From NCBI GenBank assembly GCA_016177875.1, contig JACOUL010000029.1:62001-126000 (forward strand): DNA of 64,000 nt, written 5' to 3'. A program made the translations under genes and the position numbers. A model generated the notes under the pieces. The model was not told the origin of the DNA, did no database searches, and saw only the letters and a program-made list of their open reading frames with translations. Position 1 is the stretch's first letter. Each line of letters begins with the position of its first letter. Origin of the DNA: Burkholderiales bacterium (lineage in GTDB: Bacteria; Pseudomonadota; Gammaproteobacteria; Burkholderiales; Burkholderiaceae_D). This document shows, piece by piece, positions 57,314-64,000 of this stretch.

Positions 57314-58041
57314 CGTGCATTCTCCTGCGCAGTGGCCTGATTATGAGGCGCATTCAATTGATTCAAACGCTCGACGGTGCCGACATCGGTCCAATCGCCG
57401 CGATAGACTTCGCCGCCGACGCGTCCCATGTCGGCATACTTGCGCAGCAGCGGTGCGATTTGCGCCGATTGACCCGGCATGACCGAATCGAACATTTCAG
57501 GGCGATAGATACCGATGCCGGAAAACGTGTGGCGCGGCTCGCCTTCGTTGGCGATGGTGAAACTGTTCAAGGAAAAGTCGCCCTTGAGGTGATGCGGCGG
57601 ATTTTTGACGAGATACAGCCAAGCGATGTCGCGCACATCATGCGGATGCGGATTGCCCCACGCATCGTTATCTTCCAGCGCAGTTTTGACTTGCGTGAAA
57701 TCGAAGTGCGGGCAAAAAATATCGCCTGCGACGGCAACAAAAGGTTCTTCGCCGAGCAAGTGGCGCGCTTTGGCAATCCCGCCGGCTGTTTCCAATGCAG
57801 TACCTTCGGCGGAGTAAGCGATCTTCGCGCCGAACTGCGCGCCGTCGCCCAGCGCTTCTTCGATCATGTGGCCGAGATGCGCGTGGTTGATGACGATCTC
57901 ATTCAAGCCGGCGCGGACGAGGTTGAGAATATGCCAGACGATCAAGGGTCGACCACGCACTTTCAATAAGGGCTTGGGACAGTTATCGGTCAGCGGGCGC
58001 ATGCGCTCGCCGCGGCCTGCTGCAAAAATCATGGCTTTCAT
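57310..58041 (-). CDS. murU: N-acetylmuramate-1-phosphate uridylyltransferase
   Basis: A 243-aa sugar nucleotidyltransferase. The signature AAGRGERMRPLTDNCPKPLLKV is seen as GRGERMRPLTDNCPKPLL, with VAVAGDIFCPHFDF as the second metal site. It starts 11 bp after the kinase gene; in Pseudomonas the adjacent amgK-murU pair recycles MurNAc to UDP-MurNAc, bypassing the fosfomycin-sensitive step. The assignment rests on family and neighbourhood. Confidence 0.9.
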   Translation of the reverse strand: MKAMIFAAGRGERMRPLTDNCPKPLLKVRGRPLIVWHILNLVRAGLNEIVINHAHLGHMIEEALGDGAQFGAKIAYSAEGTALETAGGIAKARHLLGEEPFVAVAGDIFCPHFDFTQVKTALEDNDAWGNPHPHDVRDIAWLYLVKNPPHHLKGDFSLNSFTIANEGEPRHTFSGIGIYRPEMFDSVMPGQSAQIAPLLRKYADMGRVGGEVYRGDWTDVGTVERLNQLNAPHNQATAQENAR

Positions 58042-58052
58042 TTCGTCCGCCT

Positions 58053-59078
58053 TTAAAAGGTAAATCCCACGCGCGGACCGCGCTCTTCCAAGGTATCCAG
58101 CAAGCGGATCAGCGGCGCCAATTCTTTATAGCGCGCAGCCGCTTTGCGGGTGTACTCCATCACCAGCGGCAAATCCTTCAGGTAACCATCCTTGCCGTCG
58201 CGATGATAGAGCCGCGCGAAAATGCCCAGCACTTTCAAGTGGCGCTGTAATCCCATGAATTCAAAATCGCGGTAAAAGCTGTCGATATCCGGGTTCACCG
58301 GCAAGCCGGCGCGGCGCGCGCGTTCCCAATAGCGGATCGCCCAATCCAGCACCATTTCTTCATCCCATTGAATATAGGCATCGCGCAAGAGCGATACCAA
58401 GTCATAGGTGATCGGACCGTACACAGCGTCTTGAAAATCCAAAATACCCGGATTGCCATGATCCAAGATCATTAAATTGCGCGAATGATAGTCGCGGTGC
58501 ACATACACTTGCGGCTGCGCCAGGTTGTTCGCCAATAAAGTATCGAACACTTGGCTTAATTGCGCCTGCTGCTTGTCATCGAGCGTCGTGCCCAAATGCT
58601 TGCCGACATACCACTCGGGAAACAAATTCATTTCACGCAGCAAAAGCGCGCGATCGTATTCGGGCAGCGGACCCGGCGTGCTATGCGCCTGGATGGCAAT
58701 CAGGGCATCGATGGCATCCAGGTAAAGCTTATGCGCCGTATCGGCATTCAATTGCTGCAAATACGTGGTCGAACCCAGATCGGATAAGAGCAAAAAGCCG
58801 TTTTCCACGTCTTTTGCCAAAATCTGCGGCACGGAGACGCCGGTTTGGGCAAACAATTCGGCGACATGGATAAAAGGCCGCACATCTTCATGGGGCGGCG
58901 GCGCATCCATGGCGATAAAAGTCGCGCCATTGGCGCCATCCACACGGAAATACCGGCGAAAACTGGCATCCGACGATGCCGGGCGGACAGTTTCCGGATC
59001 GGCAGTCGGGGCGCTTAGGCTGCCCAGCCATTGTTTGAGTTGCGCCAAGCGCAAGTCGGAAGGGGAGGGTAAGGACAT
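58053..59078 (-). CDS. amgK: N-acetylmuramate/N-acetylglucosamine kinase
   Basis: A 341-aa kinase of the aminoglycoside phosphotransferase fold. The catalytic loop is VHRDYHSRNLMIL and the metal motif is GILDFQDAVYGP. SDASFRRYFRV is a typical N-terminal segment of AmgK. It phosphorylates anomeric C1 of MurNAc or GlcNAc in peptidoglycan recycling. ATG 59078 (MSLPSPSDLRL) matches homologues; a TTG at 59129 extends it. It is divergent from lptD, the usual arrangement. Confidence 0.9.
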   Translation of the reverse strand: MSLPSPSDLRLAQLKQWLGSLSAPTADPETVRPASSDASFRRYFRVDGANGATFIAMDAPPPHEDVRPFIHVAELFAQTGVSVPQILAKDVENGFLLLSDLGSTTYLQQLNADTAHKLYLDAIDALIAIQAHSTPGPLPEYDRALLLREMNLFPEWYVGKHLGTTLDDKQQAQLSQVFDTLLANNLAQPQVYVHRDYHSRNLMILDHGNPGILDFQDAVYGPITYDLVSLLRDAYIQWDEEMVLDWAIRYWERARRAGLPVNPDIDSFYRDFEFMGLQRHLKVLGIFARLYHRDGKDGYLKDLPLVMEYTRKAAARYKELAPLIRLLDTLEERGPRVGFTF

Positions 59079-59221
59079 CGAAATCAGAGGAAATGGGGTT
59101 GCAAACTTCCCATATAATACGGGATTCAATTCAAAAAATCGCCTGCCAGCCCAACGTAGGGAGGACTGGGATCGGCGCTTGCTGCTGAAACTCAGTTCCG
59201 CATTACAAGAAAAAGTTCTCG
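59079..59221. promoter_or_regulatory. Divergent promoter region amgK/lptD
   Basis: A 143-bp gap must drive both the leftward recycling operon and the rightward lptD operon. TATAAT occurs near 59113, but no matching -35 element at normal spacing was seen. Confidence 0.4.
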
Positions 59222-61432
59222 ATGACTCGGTTTTTCGTCCTGTCAGACTCGCCAGTTTTACTCTGCGTGGCAGCTACCGCTGTGGCGGTCGTTGCGCCGT
59301 CGCTGGCGTCGGCCCAGGGTATGCGGATCGAGGATAAGAATGGTCCGATCACGATCAATGCCGATCGCATGACCGGCCGTCCCGACCGCGAAGTCAATTT
59401 CGAAAACCATGTCGAAATCCAGCGCGGCCCGACCACCATCAACGCCGACAGCGCCACGTATCGCGTGGTGGAAGACGAGGTCGAAGCCAAGGGCAACATT
59501 AAAATGCAGCGCCTCGGCGATGTCTATACCGGCGAAGCGCTACGCCTCAAGATCGAATCCAATGAAGGATTCGTCGTCAAGCCGACCTACAAGCTGCAAA
59601 AAAACAATGCGCAAGGCAGCGCCGAGCGCATCGACTTTGAATCCGAAGACCGCGCCACCATCACCGACGGTTGCTACACTACGTGCGAAGGGCTCGATCC
59701 GGATTGGTATTTGAAGGCAGATGTGTTGTCGCTCGATCGCGAGCGCGATACCGGGTACGCGAAGAATACCGTGGTTTATTTCAAGGGTGTGCCTATCATC
59801 GGCGCGCCCGCGCTTTCCTTCCCGCTTTCGGATGCGCGCAAGAGCGGCTTCCTGCCGCCGACCATCGGCACCACCAATAAGGGCGGCTTGGAAGTGACGA
59901 TGCCGTATTACTTCAACATTGCGCCGAATCGCGATTTGACCCTGTACCCGAAGCTGATTGCCCGGCGCGGTTTACAGATCGGCGCGGACGGCCGCTATCT
60001 CGGCGAAACCTATAACGGTGAAACGCGGGTCGAAGCGCTGTTCAACGATCAGCAAACCAAGACCAATCGCTACGCACTTTCATCGACGCACAACCAAGTC
60101 TTCGATCAAGGCCGCTGGCGTTTGGCCTGGAACATCAACTCGGCCTCGGACGACAATTATCCGAGCGATTTTGCGCGTACGATCACCGCCAGCACGCAAC
60201 GTTTGCTATTGCGCGAAATGACGCTCAACTACGGCGCCAGCTGGTGGACTGCCGGCTTGCGCGCCTCTAACTATCAGGTGCTGCAAGACCCCGCGGCGCC
60301 GATCACGCGTCCGTATGATCGCTTGCCGCAGCTGACCCTGCTGGCAGCGCGTCAAGATGTTAAGGGTTTTGACTGGTCGGTGTATTCGGAGCTCACGCGT
60401 TTTTGGAATCCCGATACGTCGGCGAGCGTGGCGCCGCAAGTCAAGAGCGGCGACCGCTTGGTGATCAATCCCAGTATTTCTTATCCGCTCTTGCATCCGG
60501 CTTATTTTGTCGTGCCGAAGCTTTCGCTGCATGCGACGCAATACCGGCTGGATGCGCTGCCGGGCAATCCCAACGCGCTGTCGCGCACCTTGCCGACGTT
60601 TTCTCTCGACAGCGGCTTGGTGTTCGAACGCCAAGCGCACTTCTTCGGCATACCGGCCACGCAAACCTTGGAGCCGCGCCTGTTCTACGTGTACACGCCT
60701 TATCGCGACCAAAGCCAGTTCCCGAATTTCGATACCAGCGAAGCGGACTTCAGTTATCCGCAATTGTTTTCCGAGAATCGCTTCATCGGGCACGACCGCA
60801 TCAGCGATGCCAATCAGCTGACTGCCGCCATCGTGTCGCGTTATCTCGAATCCACCGGTGCCGAGCGTGCGCGCTTTGCCGTCGGCCAGCGTTATTATTT
60901 CAATCAGCAGCGTGTATCGCTCGGTACGCCGACCGCACAGACGCGTTCCGATTTGCTGCTGTCCGCCAGCGGCAGAGTTTCGCAAGAGATCAGCGCCGAA
61001 ATCAATATGCAATACAGCCAAAGTTTGCACAGCATGGTGCGCTCGAACTATGGCGTGCGCTGGCAGCCGGGGCCGATGCGCGTATTGAATGCGCAATATA
61101 GGCGCGATCAACCCAACGCCTTGGAACAATTCGATGTCTCCGGCCAGTGGCCGATCGCGCGGCGTTGGTACGGCGTGGGCCGTATAAACTATTCGCTGAA
61201 AGACCAGAAGGTGGCCGAGTCCTTGGCCGGCTTCGAGTACAAGGCCGATTGCTGGGTATTTCGCGCGGTCTTGCAGCGCACGCCGACCTCGGCACAAGCG
61301 GCGACCACCGGGCTGTTCCTGCAGTTGGAATTGAACGGATTATCACGTATCGGCTCCAATCCGCTGGAGGCGCTGCGTACCAGCATTCCGGGTTACCAAG
61401 TGGTCAATCCACGAGCAAGCAATCTCCCGTAA
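59222..61432 (+). CDS. lptD: LPS-assembly protein LptD
   Basis: A 736-aa outer-membrane protein that inserts lipopolysaccharide with LptE. A signal peptide (LLCVAATAVAVVAPSLASAQ) is followed by the LptA-like N-domain (GPITINADRMTGRPDREVNF, TYRVVEDEVEAKGNIKM, ITDGCYTTCEGLDPDWYLKA) and a large beta-barrel. The N-terminal cysteine pair (CYTTC) and a C-terminal cysteine (YKADCWVFRAVLQR) are present; E. coli has two adjacent C-terminal cysteines, here only one. It leads lptD-surA-pdxA-rsmA. Confidence 0.94.
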   Translation: MTRFFVLSDSPVLLCVAATAVAVVAPSLASAQGMRIEDKNGPITINADRMTGRPDREVNFENHVEIQRGPTTINADSATYRVVEDEVEAKGNIKMQRLGDVYTGEALRLKIESNEGFVVKPTYKLQKNNAQGSAERIDFESEDRATITDGCYTTCEGLDPDWYLKADVLSLDRERDTGYAKNTVVYFKGVPIIGAPALSFPLSDARKSGFLPPTIGTTNKGGLEVTMPYYFNIAPNRDLTLYPKLIARRGLQIGADGRYLGETYNGETRVEALFNDQQTKTNRYALSSTHNQVFDQGRWRLAWNINSASDDNYPSDFARTITASTQRLLLREMTLNYGASWWTAGLRASNYQVLQDPAAPITRPYDRLPQLTLLAARQDVKGFDWSVYSELTRFWNPDTSASVAPQVKSGDRLVINPSISYPLLHPAYFVVPKLSLHATQYRLDALPGNPNALSRTLPTFSLDSGLVFERQAHFFGIPATQTLEPRLFYVYTPYRDQSQFPNFDTSEADFSYPQLFSENRFIGHDRISDANQLTAAIVSRYLESTGAERARFAVGQRYYFNQQRVSLGTPTAQTRSDLLLSASGRVSQEISAEINMQYSQSLHSMVRSNYGVRWQPGPMRVLNAQYRRDQPNALEQFDVSGQWPIARRWYGVGRINYSLKDQKVAESLAGFEYKADCWVFRAVLQRTPTSAQAATTGLFLQLELNGLSRIGSNPLEALRTSIPGYQVVNPRASNLP

Positions 61433-61459
61433 CGTTTATTTATGAACCAGGTTTACATT

Positions 61460-62842
61460 ATGCGAAAATTTAGCCATCCGCTTCAACGCCTTGTGTTCGC
61501 CGGCTTTGTTTCTTGCCTGACGCTGGCGGCATCCGATTCGTGGTCGCAATGGAAGCCGGGCGAACGCACAACGATTGCGCCTAGTTCGAACCGCGTTCGT
61601 GCTATCGATTCGATCGTCGCCGTGGTGAACAATGAAGTGATCACGCGCCAGGAACTGGAAGACCGTACGCGCTCGATCGAGGCGCGTATGCGCGCACAAG
61701 GCGGTGCCGCGGCGCTGCCGCCGCATGCGGAATTACAGCGCCAGGTTCTAGAGCGCATGATCGTCGACCTCGCGCAGCTGCAGCTCGCACGCGAGATGAA
61801 TATCCAAGTCGATGATCTCATGCTGGATCGCGCAGTCGCCCGTATCGCCGAGCAAAACAATATGACTGTGCAGCAGTTCCGCAACCAACTCGAACGCGAC
61901 GGTATTTCGTTTGCGAAATTTCGCGAAGAGATTCGCCGTGAAATTATCATGCAGCGTTTGCGCGAACGCGAGGTCGATAACAAAATTCAAGTGACGGAAT
62001 CCGAAATCGAGAATTTTCTCGCTTCCGATTTGGGTCAAGCGCAGCAAGAATTGAATGTTGCCCAGATCCTGGTGCGTATACCGGAGAATGCATCCGCTGA
62101 ACAGATCAATGAGCGCCGCCAGCGTGCCGAGCAAATACTGCAGCAATTGCAAGGCGGTGCGGATTTCGCCAAACTGGCCGCGACTTCCTCCGATGCAAGC
62201 GACGCCTTGACCGGCGGCGAACTCGGTTGGCGGAATCAAGACCGGTTGCCGCAATTGTTCTTGGATGCGGTTGCCAATCTGAAGCCGGGCGAGCTTGCTC
62301 CATTAGTCAAAAGCGCCAACGGTTTTCATATTTTAAAATTGATCGGGAAACGTACGCCCAGCGTCATGAAGAGCGGTCCGGGCGTGCCGGCAGCGATTCA
62401 GCAAACGCATGCGCGTCATATTCTCATCAAGGTAAATCAGATCGTCTCTGCTCAAGATGCGCAACGCAAGCTGATCGATTTGAAGCAGCGCCTCGATAAC
62501 AAGGCAGCCAAATTTGAAGATTTAGCCAAGTCGTATTCCAATGATTTGTCGGGCTCCAAGGGCGGCGACTTGGGTTGGATTTATCCGGGCGATACCGTGC
62601 CCGAATTCGAGCGTGCCATGAACGCTTTGCAGCCGGGGCAGGTCAGCGAACCGATCGAGACGCCGTTTGGCTTTCACTTGATCCAGGTGCTTGAGCGCAA
62701 GACCGAAGATGTCTCCAAAGAACGCCAGCGCTTGGTGGCACGCCAGGCGATTCGTGAACGCAAGCTCGATGAAGCAACGCAGGATTGGTTGCGCCAATTG
62801 CGCGACCGTGCCTACGTTGAATATCGTCTCGACGAAAAATAA
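61460..62842 (+). CDS. surA: Periplasmic peptidyl-prolyl isomerase/chaperone SurA
   Basis: A 460-aa protein with a signal peptide ([18 protein letters not shown] ...), the SurA N-domain ([21 protein letters not shown] in part) and two parvulin domains (around 170-275 and 290-395, with ARHILIKV and [17 protein letters not shown]). It escorts outer-membrane proteins to the BAM complex. A start at 61442 ([10 protein letters not shown]) is also open; 61460 gives the cleaner signal. It overlaps pdxA by one base (TAATG). Confidence 0.93.
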   Translation: MRKFSHPLQRLVFAGFVSCLTLAASDSWSQWKPGERTTIAPSSNRVRAIDSIVAVVNNEVITRQELEDRTRSIEARMRAQGGAAALPPHAELQRQVLERMIVDLAQLQLAREMNIQVDDLMLDRAVARIAEQNNMTVQQFRNQLERDGISFAKFREEIRREIIMQRLREREVDNKIQVTESEIENFLASDLGQAQQELNVAQILVRIPENASAEQINERRQRAEQILQQLQGGADFAKLAATSSDASDALTGGELGWRNQDRLPQLFLDAVANLKPGELAPLVKSANGFHILKLIGKRTPSVMKSGPGVPAAIQQTHARHILIKVNQIVSAQDAQRKLIDLKQRLDNKAAKFEDLAKSYSNDLSGSKGGDLGWIYPGDTVPEFERAMNALQPGQVSEPIETPFGFHLIQVLERKTEDVSKERQRLVARQAIRERKLDEATQDWLRQLRDRAYVEYRLDEK

Positions 62843-63876
62843 TGCCACCATTGCCGACGATTGCGATTACCGTAGGTGAGCCGGCCGGCATCGGCCCGGA
62901 AATCGCGATCAAGTCGGCGTGGCAGTTGCGTGCATCGATCAGAAGCGTGCTGATCGGCGATTCGGCTTTTTTGTCGCAAACCGCGAACGAAATCGACCCC
63001 GCCATTCGCTTGTCTGCCTTAACGCCGCAAGCCGTGCGCAACAGCGGATTGCCGCATTTCCCCAATGATTGTTTAACGGTCATCGATTGCCCGCTTGCCG
63101 AGCTTGTACAGCCGGGCAAGCTGGATGCGCGCAACGGCCGCGCGGTGCTGGAGACGTTGGATATCGCCATCGAAGGCGCGCAAGCCAGGTGGTTCGATGC
63201 AATCGTCACCGCGCCTCTGCAAAAAAGCACGATCAACGATGCCGGCTTTCCCTTTACCGGACATACGGAATACCTTGCCGAGAAAACAGCTGCGCCGCAG
63301 GTGGTAATGATGTTGGCATCAGGCGGCGACGATCCTCATCCTTTGCGCGTCGCGCTGGCGACCACGCATCTGCCCTTGAAAGACGTGCCCGCGGCGATCA
63401 CCTTCGACGGTTTGCTTAATACGATGACGATTATTGCCGATGATTTGCGCAATCGATTCGGCATTGCCCATCCGCGTATCTTGGTGACGGGCTTGAACCC
63501 GCATGCGGGCGAGGGAGGATATCTTGGACGCGAAGAGATCGATGTGATTACGCCGGCGCTGCAAGCGGCGCAAGGCAAGGGAATCGATGCGCGCGGCCCT
63601 TTTCCTGCCGATACACTGTTTCAACCCAAATATTTGGAAGAAGCCGATTGCGTGCTGGCGATGTATCACGACCAAGGCTTGCCGGTATTGAAGCACGCCA
63701 GTTTCGGGCACGGTGTGAATATCACCTTGGGGTTACCCATCATCCGTACCTCGGTCGATCATGGCACGGCGCTCGATTTGGCGATGCAAGGTATCGGTCA
63801 TGCCGATTGCGGCAGCATGATCGAAGCGATCAAGACTGCCGCGCTGATGGCAACAGCAAGCAAGAAGGTGCCATGA
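62842..63876 (+). CDS. pdxA: 4-hydroxythreonine-4-phosphate dehydrogenase
   Basis: A 344-aa enzyme of DXP-dependent vitamin B6 synthesis. [19 protein letters not shown], the metal histidine in [37 protein letters not shown] and [19 protein letters not shown] (another metal histidine) are present. It shares the DXP precursor with dxs at 6.8 kb and is coupled to surA and rsmA. Confidence 0.95.
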   Translation: MPPLPTIAITVGEPAGIGPEIAIKSAWQLRASIRSVLIGDSAFLSQTANEIDPAIRLSALTPQAVRNSGLPHFPNDCLTVIDCPLAELVQPGKLDARNGRAVLETLDIAIEGAQARWFDAIVTAPLQKSTINDAGFPFTGHTEYLAEKTAAPQVVMMLASGGDDPHPLRVALATTHLPLKDVPAAITFDGLLNTMTIIADDLRNRFGIAHPRILVTGLNPHAGEGGYLGREEIDVITPALQAAQGKGIDARGPFPADTLFQPKYLEEADCVLAMYHDQGLPVLKHASFGHGVNITLGLPIIRTSVDHGTALDLAMQGIGHADCGSMIEAIKTAALMATASKKVP

Positions 63877-64000
63877 AGCATATTCCGCGCAAGCGCTTTG
63901 GCCAAAATTTTCTGACCGATCAGCAGGTCTTGTTCGACATCATCCGCGCCATCGACCCTAAGTCGGATGACGCAATGGTGGAAATCGGCCCCGGCTTGGG
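63873..64000 (+). CDS. rsmA: 16S rRNA dimethyladenosine transferase RsmA/KsgA (partial)
   Basis: The first 42 codons are present: [20 protein letters not shown], then [32 protein letters not shown] and VEIGPGLG are the signature N-terminus and SAM-binding motif I of KsgA, which dimethylates A1518 and A1519. It overlaps the pdxA stop by 4 bp and runs off the right edge. Confidence 0.95.
   Translation, partial: MKHIPRKRFGQNFLTDQQVLFDIIRAIDPKSDDAMVEIGPGL

Noticed and set aside
59099..59119. TATAAT near 59113 as the lptD promoter
   Set aside because: The only -35-like hexamer nearby, TTGCAA, is at about 8-bp spacing, too short for a sigma-70 promoter.

Overview
The window is a stretch of a betaproteobacterial chromosome, most likely Burkholderiales and probably Oxalobacteraceae-like (for example near Herminiimonas). 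This rests on gene content and order: recG-oxyR-ubiA, queA-tgt-yajC-secD-secF, xseB-ispA-dxs, pilT-pilU, and amgK-murU-pepP-ubiH-like divergent from lptD-surA-pdxA-rsmA. Most of it is dense, moderately GC-rich housekeeping DNA. No rRNA, tRNA, CRISPR array, transposase or phage gene was seen.

Layout. 1-11.2 kb: a cut sulfurtransferase, a Rieske oxygenase, a CHASE2 adenylate cyclase followed by SH3-like and M48 peptidase genes, the isoprenoid operon xseB-ispA-dxs, folE2, a PduO-type adenosyltransferase and an LrgA/LrgB pair. A perfect 54-bp palindrome lies between dxs and folE2. 11.3-19 kb: the pilT and pilU retraction ATPases with a WGR-like gene, yggS, a YceI lipoprotein, a ParD/ParE-type toxin-antitoxin pair with an operator-like palindrome, an FAD amine oxidase-like gene and proC. 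19-31 kb: ubiA, oxyR, recG, queA, tgt, yajC, secD, secF, then a MarR regulator and a cytochrome b561/YceI/YceI operon.

31.0-38.5 kb is a low-GC island unlike its surroundings. It holds a free-standing adenylation enzyme, an AurF-type diiron N-oxygenase, a free-standing carrier protein, a nitronate monooxygenase/FabK-like flavoenzyme, an alpha/beta hydrolase, an MFS exporter and a convergent TSUP permease. I read the first six as a compact biosynthetic operon for a small N-oxygenated, amino-acid-derived metabolite. The island appears to have separated purB from its own terminator, which now lies about 7.5 kb away at 30991-31022. This is the best candidate for an undescribed system.

38.6-64 kb: purB, a glutathione transferase, bacterioferritin, peroxiredoxin, TonB, an FMN glutamate synthase-like protein, mnmA, a Nudix hydrolase, panD and pntA-pntB. 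A 1.7-kb islet carrying an exported protein and a VapBC-type module lies between pntB and a second copy of the pntB 3' end. Next come a small membrane protein divergent from a radical SAM/SPASM enzyme, a class V aminotransferase, the ubiH-like/pepP/murU/amgK operon, and finally lptD-surA-pdxA-rsmA, which runs off the right edge.
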